From NCBI GenBank assembly GCA_029378245.1, contig JARKIF010000125.1:1-64000 (forward strand): a DNA stretch of 64,000 nucleotides, written 5' to 3'. The position numbers were made by a program, and so were the translations under genes. This document shows, one piece after another, positions 22,588 through 35,586 of the stretch. This DNA is from Roridomyces roridus (taxonomy: Eukaryota > Basidiomycota > Agaricomycetes > Agaricales > Mycenaceae). The notes beneath the pieces are model-generated. The model made no database searches. It had not been told where the DNA came from and saw nothing but the letters and a program-made list of their open reading frames with translations. Each line of letters opens with the position of its first letter. Within the stretch, counting starts at the first letter, position 1.

Positions 22588-23959
22588 ATGGCCTCCCGCC
22601 CGACCGTCAACGTCCACGGCGCCTCTGGCGGTGCGTGCACCGTCTTTGCCAAAACTCCCGCTGACATGGTCTCCAGAGGCGTCCACCTCGCTGCCCCTCC
22701 CTGCGGTCCTGACGGCCCCCATCCGTCTCGATGTCGTCGCGCAGGTCCACAGTGCGTTTCTCTTCGGAATGTATACCCCTCAATATCTGACTCGTTTCCA
22801 GAGAGCATCGCCAAGAACAAACGCCAGGCGTACTCCGTCAGCGAAAAGGCTGGCCACCAAACTAGCGCCGAGTCCTGGGGTACCGGTCGTGCCGTCGCTC
22901 GTATCCCCCGTGTCGGTGGCTCGGGTACCCACCGTGCTGGCCAGGTGCGTTTCCTCCCCTGCTGTATGTACATTTTTCTCATAAATTTCTAGGCCGCCTT
23001 TGGTAACATGTGCCGTGGCGGTCGTATGTTCGCCCCGACCAAGACCTGGCGCAAGTGGCACGTCAAGGTCAACCAGAACCAGCGTCGTTTCGCCGTTGTC
23101 TCGGCCCTCGCTGCGTCTGCTCTGCCTTCGCTCGTCCTCGCCCGTGGCCACCGTATCGAGCAGATCGAGGAGGTTCCCCTCGTTATCGCCTCTGCCGCCG
23201 AGAGCTTCACCAAGACCAAGGAGGCTGTCGCGCTCCTCAAGTCGCTCAAGGCCTACTCTGACGTCGTCAAGGTGCGTTTCCTTGTCTTTCTCCATTTTCT
23301 TGCATCCTCAAGTACTTTCTAGGTCTCCAACTCGCGCAAACTCCGCGCCGGCAAGGGCAAGATGCGCAACCGTCGCCACCGTCAGCGCCGTGGTCCCCTC
23401 GTCGTCTACAACGAGGACAAGGGCATCGTCAAGGCCTTCCGCAACTTGCCCGGCGTCGAGCTCGTCAACGTCCGCCGCCTCAATCTCCTCCAGCTCGCCC
23501 CCGGTGGTCACCTCGGCCGCTTCGTCATCTGGACCGAAGGCGCTTTCGCCCTCCTCGACGAGGTTTTCGGCACGTTCGACAAGCCCTCTCTCTACAAGAA
23601 GGATTACATCCTCCCCACGGCCAAGATCTCCAACCCCGACGTGACGCGTTTGATCAACAGCGGCGAGATCCAGAGCGTCGTCCGTCCTGCTGGGCAGAAG
23701 ACGCAAAAGCGCCCGTGGACGCAGAAGAAGAACCCGCTCGTCAACAAGGCGGTCCTCTTCCGTCTTAACCCGTACGCCAAGACTCTCCGGAGGCACGAGC
23801 TTCGTATGTCTTTCCTCCTTGCTTCTTTATTGATCGAGTTGTTGACGCCGGATTCTAGTCAAGCAGGAGCGGCTCAAGAAGGACAAGAAGGCTATCAAGA
23901 AGGCCAAGCAGGGAACTGCGGCGGGCGAGGCGTTCCTTGCTACCCTCTTTGCTCCTTAA
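22588..23959 (+). CDS. RPL4: 60S ribosomal protein L4 (uL4), intact copy
   Basis: Predicted product 373 aa from six exons (22588-22630, 22677-22751, 22802-22944, 22993-23271, 23323-23803, 23859-23959), the usual length. It begins [17 protein letters not shown], followed by [20 protein letters not shown], then [58 protein letters not shown]-type [20 protein letters not shown] and [13 protein letters not shown]. It ends in a basic [12 protein letters not shown] tail. uL4 is a core protein of the large subunit, lining the exit tunnel with its central loop. A pyrimidine-rich leader precedes the ATG. A second, broken copy lies at 32085-33195; this is the functional one. Confidence 0.97.
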
Positions 23960-24227
23960 AAAAATCTTGTCGTCGTCGTAGTTTACGAGTTCGGTCCACG
24001 CGCCCGTATATGCCATGCTTTTCGTCGTACTATGAATACACATACGTCTATGGTGCTTGTCTTTTGAATTCGGGGTGTAGATGACGCGCAGAGCAAATCG
24101 ACGGTCAATTCTTCGAAAGACCGCAAACATCTAGACGATGCGCCATCTTTTTCATTCGATTGTAATTGTACACAACACGGGTAGATTTCACGCCTGACTA
24201 CCACACCGGGATTCAGACGGTCCTCGG

Positions 24228-25250
24228 CTGTCAGACGCATCAGTGAAAAGCACACTGACTGCACGAAAGAACACCAAGCCCAAGCGACCGCTCCCACAGA
24301 GGCCCTGGGTACCCACGCACGCACCCACTCGCCGCTCCCGCCACAATCGGACGTCTTACGATCTTGGACTCGGATATCGCGTCTGCTGTATGCGGCATGC
24401 TCATCGACCAGACGTCGTTGGTGTTGCCAACGCCCCGGGAGTACATACACCGCTTCAGCTTTGACGATCCCGTGCGCGGCATGTCCAACGAGCCGGAAGT
24501 GCCCCGAGTGTACATCTACCGCGCAACGGGTTTGGCGGCATGTCTTGACCGAGATATAATCTTTCTTGAGGATAGGACGGGCTTGAGGGTGAGGATGGCG
24601 ACGACGAAGGAGAGGGGTTCAGTGGGGTTCTGCGTGGAGGTTAGATGTGCGGTGCATGGTGAGGGATGGAGGACGTGGGTCGTGGGTCGTGGTCGGCATT
24701 TATGTGAGGCCAATGGGTGGCACGATGCTGGTCGTCGAGATTGGTCGAAAATCGACGAGCGATGTGGCCAAGGATAACGAGGGGTGTGGTGTCTATGGGT
24801 GTGGTGAGTGACGGATGAGAAGTCGAGAGGCTGAGGTACCTCATAGTGAGGCTGAGTACATCGCATCGAGATGTGTGGATCCATGTGTAGAAGCGGGCGC
24901 TGAGGCCAGTAATTAGCGTGAGCAGATGGCATTGGGGAAGGTAACGCACCTTACAGCGATGCCAGCGATGGTCAGAAAAGAGACGTCTGGACGTGTGGGG
25001 CCATACGATGGTAGTCTGCATGAGGCATGAGGCCTTTGACCAAGGACGAAGCAGTATGAACTTACCGAGGCGAGGGGCGACCTGCTCTTGAACGGGTAGA
25101 ATGCGGTGGTAATGGGGAAAGAGCTTTGGGGGTCTCGTGAGGAATGAGGCGGTCACTCGCGTCTTGCGTCATTTGCTCGTTTGAGGACAAGGAATCGAGT
25201 CATCCACGCGAACCAATCGACGAAGCGCGTTTTGAAGCGCGCAGAAAGAT
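24228..25250 (-). repeat. TATA-driven repeat, copy B
   Basis: It follows RPL4 directly. It keeps the conserved core, the GTAAG donor at about 25060 and the exon that ends CCTCACTATGAG on minus, but the TATA segment present in copies A, C, F and G is deleted between 25150 and 25155, so this copy has probably lost its promoter. On minus it begins after a TGACTC/ATTGG block at about 25195-25215. Confidence 0.6.
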
Positions 25251-26660
25251 TGGAGGGAGCCCAAAGGAAGGCAGGACGGCCTACAGAGCGCGACTTGAGG
25301 GATTCGTAGTTCCATGCGACGCCCCGTTCACCACAGACCGAGGGCCGAGGCGGCCAAAGCTGCACGCACAGTCGGTGGTCTCAGAGGGATTCGGAGGCGT
25401 CTCGAGAAGCAAGTTAGGAGGAACGCTGAAAGCCTTGACCGGAAACGAGTCTGCCTCGGCGCTCAGCGTCGATGGAGAATAAGGCTGAGACGAGGTTTGG
25501 GGAGCGCAGTAAGTATGCTGCTGGGTAGCCACAGCCCTGCTGTATTGCGTAGCGGACTCGGGTAGGGAACGACACGGTGGTCGAAGACAGACATGAGACT
25601 TTTAGGCTAATGCAAAACGCGAGGAGGTAACGCCGTGGGTCGAGATGGGAGAGAACCTGGCCATGGGCGTCGGCGCAAGACTCGGCGCCGGGCGGATCAC
25701 GATCACGATTTCTCATCTTTCGCTCTTGTACAAGATGGGACACAGACCATGCCGAATACGCCGCGAATTACAAGGAAGCATGGCATCGTTTTTGAGTGTG
25801 GACCTGACGGTGAGCGTTGCAGCATGTAGTCTACGCTCTTTTCTCGGTCGTTAAAGACTTTGCTTCAGGGCTGGGCCTCTGTGTTTGAATCATTTCACGC
25901 TTGGATTCTTCATCGTAGACCAGAACCTGGTGCGCCGTCGTCTCATAGACAGACTGCTTACGAGTCTATCTTCACTTTCACTCCGCAGTTGTGCTATATT
26001 CATAGAAGGAGAGCATTCTTGGCTCCTGTTCATCAGAAGTCGCCTCCAGAACTTTCTGCCATGAAGCTGTTATTCAATCACAAACTCTCCACAGCATGAG
26101 ACGTCTCCTGTCAAGATTTCAGCATCCTTCGGCCTCTGGTATCGGTATTCAAAGTCTGGATTGGATTCCTCAGCAGCTCCGACAATCAAATGTGGCGTCG
26201 GTCCGACTCGGGGCTATCTCGTTCTTCAAAACTCCCCGTAGAATCTGGTACGAACTTACAGACCGGCTGCACAGGGCCACAGGCTTCAAATGTGTGGGAG
26301 AATACCGTGTCCGTACGACTTCACACGGGATCTCTGTTCGCGTTTCTTATTGTCGCAAAATCCCGGATTGGGCTATATGGCTTTATACCTGAAAAGGTAA
26401 ATTATGGATGCATAGCTATGGGCTGTACACTGCTGTATGCACGGGCCAATTCAGGGCAGTGCCGAATCCTCTTTCATAAGTCCGCTGTTTCCCGCTTCGT
26501 TGACTTGTCTTTCCCTCAACTCTCCCCAGCGTTAGATCTGATAACTCACTCGATGCAGGCCGTGTGCACCGACTCCGCGCAGCTCGTACAAACTCCAGAC
26601 AGGTAAATCACATCTTCAATGCCAAGCGCCAACATTCATCGGACCCTCAGGTCCGCACAA
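25251..26660. other. Upstream region of SN2
   Basis: No gene supported. The first 350 bp (to about 25600) match the upstream regions of SN5 (53930-54310) and, more weakly, SN3 (34920-35280): GAAAGCCTTG, CGGCGCTCAGCGTCGATGGA and similar strings recur, so a promoter-bearing block has been copied with the genes. The remainder is unique here. Confidence 0.45.
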
Positions 26661-29600
26661 ATGTTTACAGAAGCCAGCCAGTTCAATATCCAAGGATCCC
26701 ATTTCATGAACGTGGCGGGAAATGTCAACATCAATCCCAAGCCAGCCGGTAGTGGGATCTTTCATTTCGATTCCCCAGATGCTTACTTATTTCAGAGCAA
26801 AGGCCGCCAAGCCTGACTTATACGACGACTGGTGACACGCAATACACTCCCATTGAAAGTTACTGCAACCAATTGTTGTCCGAAGGACGAGGGTTCCCTC
26901 TCTACGTTCCGGCACCTGCAGGGAATCTTCCTGCCGAGTATCAACGCAAAGGCGTTTCCATCGGAGACGTCGGAAGAGTCACCCAAGAGGGCGTTTTCGA
27001 GCTCTTTTTCAACATTTACCTACCCGCGGACCACCCCATCAACGACAACGACGTCCCCGATGATTTTTCCCCTTTGGCTAGGTACGACTCTAGGAGCGTG
27101 CTCCCATTGAATTACAAGCCCGACGAATTCGTCTCGACGTCGGCTTCTGTCCGGAGGCTAGACTTGCCACCACAACAGTGCGTTAGCTGCGATAAAATCT
27201 CAACCTCTCTCATTGATTTCAGGGGATTCGAGGATTTCCTCTTCGATGGCAGCGGGTCTCAAGGCGCAGTGCTGGCTATGCCCTTCGGCTCCCATGCCGA
27301 GAAGCTTACCAAAAGCTTGGAGCAGATGGTAGAATATGCACGCACCAACGCTGAAAGCTGGTACAAGTACCTCAATGGCGCCAGGGGCTGCCAACTCTCC
27401 AATGGGTCATTGTATCTTATTACTGGGTGGGAAAAGGCCCGCACATGGGGGATGGCCTCCTTCCAGAACGCCGCGGCTCATTCTCCGTTCCGACTTGCGT
27501 TTCAACCCGTTTTAGACAGTAACACGGGCGCCCACAACTATCGGTGGACCGCATCAGGTCCGGCTCGCACCAAGACCTCCGGTCACCTATCCGCCCAACG
27601 TGTGCCCCTCAATCAGACGGTTTTCATCCACGGATTCTCGATTTCGCTCGGAACAGGCATCTGGGGCAAGCTCTTCAAAGGCGTCGAGATTTCGAAGATT
27701 GTTGATTTTCAGCTTGGACAGGCCAACTTGAACCGGGATTACGTTCCGTTTGGGTCTCAAGGATTTTCCTCTTCGTGGTCAATTGGCTTTTTTTCCGGAG
27801 GTGGCTCCACTGGAGGGAGACAGTACGGGCGCGAGGAACCCGCGTCGACGGACGCCGTGAAGATTTCCGATCTGGCTCCGGCGCAGAACGTCAGTTGCAT
27901 TTCACTACTGGACAGAAAGCTCATCGTGTCCGCAGTTGTTCCATCCGTCCCAAGTAATAAACAGTTACATGCTTCAGAAGGTAAGCAGTCCAGACCAGTC
28001 GAAAAACTGTTGTTCTCACTATTCCTCAGTTCCCGGATGCCGCTGTTGTGATGACCCATGACGACGATTGGCGGGATATTCTCCGATCTGTACGTTCAGT
28101 ATACGACGAGGCTGCATCTGCGGCTCACATGTTCGTGCTCAGGATAACACCAATATTCAAGATGCAGTGTCACTGCTAAAGCGCGCCTGCGAGGATTTCT
28201 CGCTAGAAGAGGCGAATGGTCTGATTACGATCCGTCGTTCGAGGAGGGAAAGTAATGAGCACGATGTGATGGGCTCGCCTCCAGCAGGTCCTCTTGGACC
28301 GGATTTGTTCACAGGAACAGATATGGACCATCGTTCAAAGGAACTACTGGATTCCGCATCTCCAGAATCCCGCTCAAGGCCCTGCCACCGATCTACTAGT
28401 ACGAGCCTTGACAGTAGCATAGGTCCATTTTCCAAAGAGGACACGGAGCATCCGTGTCCTCCCTCCGAGCCCGCCCTCGAGGACGACGACTGCGACAAAC
28501 CACTTCCTCCGACTCGTCCTCCTTACGGTCAGCTGCGCCACCAGGATCCCTTACCTTCATCGACACCCTTCAACCCCAATTATCTTTCGCCCCACTGGAC
28601 ACGCAATCTCCGTGTGGCCACGACAACCGAGCTCCTCGAGTCTGGGTGGCAGCCCAGCCAATCCTTCCCGGCGTCGCCTTCAAGCCCTTCCTCTCGATCG
28701 GAGACGTCGTCGGGCGCCCCAGTGTCCCCTGGCACGCCCAGCTACTTGCAGCTGCCAAACCCCATGATCGCCTCCCCAAGCCGCCAGAGATCCACTAACA
28801 GAGGAGGGTCGCCCAGCCCATACCGCTACCGTAGTCCTCACCCCAGTCCCTACGATCTCAGCGATGGTCTGGAGACCTACCGTGGGTGGTCGAAGACGCG
28901 GGCCGAACGATATGGGATGCAGAGATGCTTCCCGTCCATCGAACCGTCGGTGAATGGCCTAGACAGAAACTTGGAGGCTCTGTCTATGGAGGAAGCCCCA
29001 CAGCCGGATGTGCCACACAGCTACATCTACATGGGCCGGCGTATTCCTCGAGATTCTGGGACATGGGATGGTCAGGTGGGCTTTTCGGGCTCCTCTGCCA
29101 CCCTGCAGAGCCGCGAAGCTCTACCCCGCCCGGAGCTCCCGGAGCTGGACGCCGACGATGTCTATAACACCAGCACTGAGCACATGCCGTCTTTCACCGC
29201 CATGGGTGGCGACACTTGTGAAGCTCGGCGCCGTCGCAAAGAGCGCAGCCCCCATTCGTCGCGACGCCGCAAGGATGATTGGCAAGGGCACGGCATTGAC
29301 GCCGTGGGTCTGTGGGACGGTCAGATGTCGCCGGAGGGCCTCTCGCAGCCCCTTTGTCCTCAGGTCGGGACGGATGCAACAGTCAGAGCATCCACCGCCC
29401 GTCGCAAAGATCGCTTCAAGAGTGGGGACTTCATCTGCGGGGTGTGCGGGCACGATTTCACGGCCAAGCACCATCTGAAAAACCATATGAACACGCACCT
29501 GGATATCCAGAACTTTGAGTGCGGCTGTGGTGAGCGGTTTGGGACTGCGCTTCTCTTGAAGCGCCACAGGTCGAGGTGTTCTTCGGAGGAGGATAGAAAC

Positions 29601-29672
29601 TTGGAGGTACGGAATCTCCTGGCATTGCTGTACTTCGTACTGATTGCAGTCGACTCCCTCTAGCGCCCCTGA
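26661..29672 (+). CDS. SN2: shared-N-terminus family protein with C2H2 zinc fingers
   Basis: Predicted product 904 aa from seven exons (26661-26748, 26796-27177, 27223-27889, 27936-27980, 28030-28089, 28143-29606, 29664-29672). The N-terminal half follows the family order: MFTEASQFNIQGSHFMNVAG, GRGFPLYVPAPAGNLPAEYQ, FFNIYLPADHPI, QGAVLAMPFGS, NGSLYLITGWEKARTWGMAS, HPSQVINSYMLQK, VVMTHDDDWRDILRS. Exon 6 begins with a helical linker (DAVSLLKRACEDFSLEEANG) and continues as a Ser/Pro-rich region of about 400 residues. It ends with a finger FICGVCGHDFTAKHHLKNHM..H and a variant finger FECGCGERFGTALLLKRH.SRC. This finger pair is typical of basidiomycete regulators, so the protein joins a receptor-like half to a DNA-binding half. 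An in-frame ATG at 26619 could extend the start. The last exon is uncertain; unspliced, the frame stops at 29663. Confidence 0.8.
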
Positions 29673-30204
29673 GCAGCTATGGGCCGTTTGGCTGTTCCTG
29701 TGGCAATTGGACTAGTACCCGCCTATCCTAATTTTCATCCCTCCGTCCCAGCATGATACCTCTTTCTGTAACTGATACCTTGCGTACACTGTGTTCCTTG
29801 CTTTCATCTATATTATTCTTATGTATGTCAATTCCCAGCCAATTCTGCATGATATAGCGCTCAGAATGCACTTTGATTTCGGCGCTACTGGTACATTTCC
29901 TGTGTGTCTCACTGGAAGCGAGATTTCTGTTTTGCAACGCCACTGGCAAAAAAATGAGTTGGCTCGTATTCGGCATGAATGCGTTTCGATCTTGGAGTGC
30001 GAACGCGGAAGTAATACAATCAGTTGTGCTCCGTGAAGCAGAAGTAAGAGGACGGATCAGTGGCCTTCCCATGGAGTGCTTCAAGTTCTCGCGAGTAAGT
30101 TACAGTCAAGGGACCCCAAGGTGAAGAAGGCTGTGCTACTAAGATTAGAGTGTACGTTCTCCAGCTTCCTCGAAGAGAAAGAGGACTGTAGCCAACTATC
30201 AAGC
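29673..30204. other. Intergenic interval
   Basis: 3' flank of SN2. No frame or repeat recognised. Confidence 0.4.
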
Positions 30205-31300
30205 GCATCAGTCAAGGACGCAAATTACTGAGATCTGCACACGGACTGCACGAAAGAACTCGAAGCACAGGACAGTGACCGTGACCTCCAAGCTCCCGCT
30301 CCCAAAGAGAGACCCAATCACTCGGCGTTCCCACCGGTCGGACGTCTTACGATCTTCGACTCGGATATCGCGTCAACTGTATGCGGCATGCGTGTCGACC
30401 AGACAGGCGTTGTTGCCAACGCCCCGGGAGTACATACACCACTTCAGTTTGATGGGCCCGCGCGCGGCATGCTCAACGAACCGAAGGTGTGGCCCTGAAA
30501 CACCCCGGGTGTACATCTACCGCACGACGGGCCATTTGGCGATATGTCTTGACCGAGATCTTTCTTGAGGATAAGACGAGCTTGAGGGTCGGGATGTCGA
30601 CGACGGAACAGCGGGTGTCGATGGTGTTCTACGTGGAGGTTAGATGCGTTGCGGATGATAAAGGATAGACGACATACTGGTGGGAAGTGGCAAGTGATGG
30701 AAGCCCGAGCAAGGGACGACGCGATACTGGTCGGTAATCAACGAGGGTGTGGCCAGCGACGACAAAAGAGTGTCTGTAAGTGCGATGAGCTGCGACAGAG
30801 AGGATGGAGAGGCTCGGGTACCTTAGAGTGAGAGGCCGAGGACACCACTGACCACATTTGTGTGGGTCCACGGTAGGGAGACCGATGGCGATAGTGCCCA
30901 CGGACCTAGAGATGATAAGCGAAGGGGAGATGGGCAGGAGAAGTCACGGTACTTTACGGATACGTCAACGACTTCGAGGGATCGTCAACGATTTCGAGGG
31001 ATCGTCAACGACTTCGAGGGTATCGTCAACTGGACGTGTGGAGTGCAGGTCCACGAGGGCAACAACAATGGTCTGACGAGCATGAGGGCATTGGCTGGGG
31101 ACGCGAGAAGGAAGAGCGTACCGAGATGAAGGGCGACCTCCTCTTGGAAGGGTAGAATATGGTGGTAAGGAAGAAGGGGGTCTTGGGGTCTCGTGAGGGG
31201 AAAGGCGGCCTTTTATACCTGGTGGGTCCACACCCATCAGTCGCTCGCAAAGTCATCTACGCGACCCAATGGAAGAGGCGGATTTGAAGGCTGGTACAAG
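30205..31300 (-). repeat. TATA-driven repeat, copy C
   Basis: It follows the zinc-finger gene SN2. The minus-strand TATAAAAGGCCGCC is complete (complement of about 31204-31217). The leader donor is GTACG rather than GTAAG. Between 30963 and 31025 it carries three tandem copies of a 22-bp unit (GTCAACGACTTCGAGGGATC) inside the second exon, unique to this copy. The TLKLVLSSRKIS segment is present at about 30560-30600 on minus. Confidence 0.65.
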
Positions 31301-31990
31301 CATTCGAGACGCAGCCAAAGGTGCACGTGGGCGACATGGAGCGCGCGAGGATGACCCAGATGAGTATTGAGAGGTCTCGCAGCTGGTCCCGGCGCGTTGA
31401 AGGTCTCGTACAGTCGGATTTGCGAGGTGGTGTGCGGAGAGGCATCCAGAGCCTGAAAAGCAACGTCGAAAGCGATGCCAATCGCGAGATTCTAGTCCCG
31501 TCCCATCCTATGGCTGGCCCAAGGGTGCCCGCGCTACAGCCTCCAGCCCGTAGGTAGTCCGTGCCAACAGCGTCTCCGAATGAAACGAGCTCCAGAGGAG
31601 CGCGCACGGCACCAGTTGTACGACACGGCTTCATGAAACGGATATAGCAAGTATGTTTTATCTTCTTTCCCTATAAAACCATGTTAGCGATTCCGATACT
31701 GAAGTAGTGAAGCGTAAGGTCGACTCACCTAGACCATTGGATCCAGCAGAGCCTCAAGAACGCGTTACGCGTCCAAAGTCGGTGGAAAGGGTAGATAAGA
31801 CTCTTGCCACATCGTTGTGGTTCTCGTCACCGTCTTCGGAGGAAAAAGAGGGATTCCGCCGTATTCTGCCCTGTAGGCCGGGAGAGGATTTGTCTCGAGA
31901 GTCGAGGTGAATGGGATGATGACGGTCGAGAGCAGCCGCCGATAGATCCATATCTGGATCTCCTTCTCGCGCTCATGCCTATGTACATTG
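31300..31990. repeat. Duplicated block, left partner (with about 44910-45660)
   Basis: Nearly 700 bp aligns to 44910-45660, including AGCAAGTATGTTTTATCTTC, CCCTATAAAACCATGTTAGC and AAGGTCGACTCACCTAGACC, with clear identity over long runs and small indels. On minus it shows a donor-like AG|GTGAGTCGACC and an open frame containing TTMWQESYLPFPP, conserved between both blocks, so a small unknown minus-strand gene may have been copied. The frame is broken by indels in at least one copy. Here the block abuts the truncated RPL4 copy. Confidence 0.55.
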
Positions 31991-32084
31991 TATGTACGAC
32001 CGTGTTTGCTCTACTCCTCTGAACACCAGCACTCGCCCTCAAGAGGCCATCCAACTCGTCGTGTGCATGTCCAGACTCTCAATA

Positions 32085-33195
32085 GCTGACTCGCTTTCAG
32101 AGAGCATCGCCAGGGTACCGGTCGTGCCGTTGCTCGTATTCCCCGTGTCGGTGGCTCGGGTACCCACCGTGCTGGCCAGGTGTGTTTTCTTTCTTCCTGC
32201 ATCTACATTTTCCTAAGAAAATTTCTACGCCGCCTTCGGTAACATGTGCCGTGGCGGTCGTATGTTCGCCCCGACCAAGACCTGGCGCAAGTGGCACGTC
32301 AAGGTCAACCAGAACCAGCGTCGTTTCGCCGTTGTCTCGGCCCTCGCTGCGTCTGCTCTGCCTTCGCTCGTCCTCGCCCGTGGCCACCGTATCGAGCAGA
32401 TCGAGGAGGTTCCCCTCGTTATCGCCTCTGCCGCCGAGAGCTTCACCAAGACCAAGGAGGCTGTCGCGCTCCTCAAGTCGCTCAAGGCCTACTCTGACGT
32501 CGTCAAGGTGCGTTTCCTTACCTTTCTTCATTGTCTGCATCCTCAAATACTTTCTAGGTCTCCAACTCGCGCAAACTCCGCGCCGGCAAGGGCAAGATGC
32601 GCAACCGTCGCCACCGCCAGCGCCGTGGTCCTCTCGTCGTCTACAACGAGGACAAGGGCATCGTCAAGGCCTTCCGCAACTTGCCCGGCGTCGAGCTCGT
32701 CAACGTCCGCCGCCTCAACCTCCTCCAGCTCGCCCCCGGTGGTCACCTCGGCCGCTTCGTCATCTGGACCGAAGGCGCCTTCGCCCTCCTCGACGAGGTA
32801 TTCGGCACGTTCGACAAGCCCTCGGTCTACAAGAAGGATTACATCCTCCCCACGGCCAAGATCTCCAACCCCGACGTGACGCGTCTGATCAACAGCGGCG
32901 AGATCCAGAGCGTCGTCCGTCCTGCTGGGCAGAAGACGCAAAAGCGCCCGTGGACGCAGAAGAAGAACCCGCTCGTCAACAAGGCGGTCCTCTTCCGTCT
33001 TAACCCGTACGCCAAGACTCTCCGGAGGCAGGAGCTTCGTATGTCTTTTCTCCTTCGCTCTTTATTGATTGAGTTGTTGACGCCGGATTTTGAGTCAAGC
33101 AGGAGCGGCTCAAGAAGCACAAGAAGGCTATCAAGAAGGCCAAGCAGGGAACTGCGGCGGGCGAGGCTTTCCTTGCTACCCTCTTTGCTCCCTAA
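32085..33195 (+). pseudogene. Truncated second copy of RPL4
   Basis: Exons 4-6 are nearly identical to the intact gene at 22588-23959, but three lesions make this copy unlikely to work. Exons 1-2 and the ATG are absent. Exon 3 (from 32101) has lost 64 bp after AGAGCATCGCCA, shifting the frame. The acceptor before exon 4 reads TTCTAC where the intact gene has TTCTAG. The first Met left in frame would be at MCRGGRMF (32244). Near-identity with frequent silent differences shows a fairly recent segmental duplication that also carried the downstream repeat (copies B and D). Confidence 0.88.
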
Positions 33196-33507
33196 AAAAA
33201 TCTTGTCGTCGTCGTAGTTTACGAGTTCGGTCCACACGCCCGTATATGCCATGCTTTCGTACTATGAATACACATACGTCTATGGTGCCTTGTCCTTTCA
33301 ATTCGGAATGTCGATGACGCGCAGAGGAAATCGACGGCATAAGAATAAGAATAAGACCTAGGTCCCGCGCAGGGTACGGCATTGTCTTGCGAAAAACCGC
33401 TTTTTTCATTCACATCCAAATCGTAAACCAAGCTTGAGCACGACACGAGTAGATCTAGATGTCCCACTGACTAGTAACTACAGCACCGCGACGGCATCGG
33501 ACTATCG

Positions 33508-34580
33508 AGCGTATCAGTCAGGAAGAACACCAGCGGGAAAGTGGACTAACTGCACGAAAGGACACCAAGCCACAAACGACCAGGAGCCCACCGCCCCCAC
33601 CGCACTCAAAGAGAGCCACCCAGCCACTCGCCGTTCCCACCAGTCAGTGAGTCGGACGTCTTACGAATCAGACTCGACCTCGGATATCGCGTCAATGTAT
33701 GCAGCATGCACGTCGACCAGACAGGCGTTGTCGCCAACGCCCCGGGAGTACATACACCGCTTCAGCTTTGACGAGCCCGCGCGCAGTATGCTCAGCGAGC
33801 CGGAAGTGCCCCGAGTGTACATCTACCGCGCAACGGGTTTGGCGGCATATAAGCTTTCTTGAGGATAGGACGGGCTTGAGGGTGAGGATGGCGACGACGG
33901 AGGAGTGGATGTCGGTGGGGTTCTGCGTGGAGGTCACATGTGCGGTGTATGATTAGGGATAAAGGACGTACAGGTCGTGGGTCGTGGTCGGCATTTATGT
34001 GAGGCCAATGGGTGGTACGATGCTGGTCGCCGAGATTGGTCGAAAATCGACGAGCGATGTGGCCAAGGACAACGAGGGGTGTCTATGGGTGTGGTGAGTG
34101 ACGGATGAGAAGTCGAGAGGCTGGGGTACTTCATAGTGAGTAGATCGCATGTAGATGTGTGGATCCATGTGTAGAGGCGGACGCTGGGGCCAATGAGCGA
34201 GGTCAGATGGGCTCGGGAAAGTTGCAGTACCTTACAGAGATTCCAGAAGTGTCGAGAGTATCGTCATCTGGACGTGTGGCCCAGTGGGTTCATGACGGTG
34301 ACGACGGGTGGTCTGGCGAGTATGAGGATACTGCTCAAGGACGAGAGAAGAAAGTGCTTACCACGGTGAGGGACGACCTGCTCTTGGAGGGGTAGAAAAT
34401 GGTGGTATGGAAGAAAGAGCTCTGGTGTCTCGTGAGGAGAAAGGCGGCCTTTTATCCATGGTGGGTTCACGCCATCAGTCCCTCGCGTCCCTCACTCGCT
34501 CAAGAACAAGGACTCGAGTCATCTACGCGACCCAATCGACGGAGGGCATTTGGTGGCCGATACAAGCATCCGAGAACTTG
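33508..34580 (-). repeat. TATA-driven repeat, copy D
   Basis: It follows the RPL4 pseudogene, matching the RPL4 plus copy B arrangement. The TATA site is weakened to GGATAAAAGG (complement of about 34447-34456). The leader donor GTAAGC at about 34355 is kept. In the core, about 15 bp around the GACCGAGATC segment are lost. One frame on minus (33692-33937) runs through the core as 81 codons. Confidence 0.6.
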
Positions 34581-35586
34581 AAGCAGCCAAAGGTGGGTGG
34601 CATGGAGCGTGCGACCAGGAGGACCCAAGCGAGTACCGAGAGGTGTCGGCGCATTGAGAGGTTTCATGCAGTCAGACTTGCGTGGTGCGGCGTGGAGTTG
34701 CAGTTTCTCGAGATGCTTCCAGAGCCGCAGGAGCAACGCCAGCAGGAATAAAAATCGCGAGATTCTGCAGTCCCGTAGCACCCTGAGGGCATGCATGGAG
34801 TGAAAGATATCCTGAAGCGAAGCCTCCTCGAAGCGGACGATCCAGAAGAGTTTGCGGTGTGTGTACGACGCCAGATGGGTCGATAGATCACTTCTTCGCT
34901 GTGCAGGTGCCTATAAAAACCGTTGAAAAACCTGGTTTGGACGGGAGCCCCAGAACGGGCCACAGAGCGCGACTTGGAGGAAATAGGGGATTGGCGTCCT
35001 ATGCAACGCGCGTTCACCGCAGACAAACGGTAACCTAAGCGCAACAGTCGGTGGTATTCAGAAGCATCCAGGGCGGCTCGAGGTTGGCATCAGGGTTGGC
35101 CGTGCACACTACACGAGAGCACTGAAAGCCTTGTAGGCCGCCGTCGATAGCGAAAATGTTTGAGGTACCTCGATGAGAAGTGGAAGATCGCAGTAGAAGG
35201 CGGTCTAACCAGGCGCTCAGCGTTGCTGCTTGCACAACTGTGCGGTGAAATGACAAGAAGATTCTGTTTTGATCCGCAACCCTCAACCTTCAAGTTCACC
35301 GCTAGCGCGCTTCGGCCAGCTGCCTCAGCTGTTCTCACCGGCATCTGCCCGACCCAATTCCATGATTAGAACGACCACGCGCCAATCTGTCACGGTGCCT
35401 ATGGATGGCGCAGACAGGCTGTATTCACAGCACTACACTATAGCTTCACGTCTCTCTGCGATACTCGATGGAGGTGGCAATGGCCACCGATGGGTCTGTA
35501 GTGGCTGGCCCTCCTCCAAGGTACTTGGATGAAAGCCTCAAAGTTGCGGCCTTGATTCATATTGTCTCTACAGGACCGCACCGCAA
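34581..35586. other. Upstream region of SN3
   Basis: The first 200 bp are a diverged relative of the block at 31300 and 44910 (GGCATGGAGCGTGCGACCAGG and similar). The part from about 34920 matches the SN5 promoter region at 53990-54640. No gene recognised. Confidence 0.4.

Noticed and set aside
22780..23295. Long minus-strand frames across RPL4 (and 32097-32546, 23308-23796)
   Set aside because: Antisense shadows of strongly codon-biased uL4 exons; the same shadows recur in the pseudogene copy.
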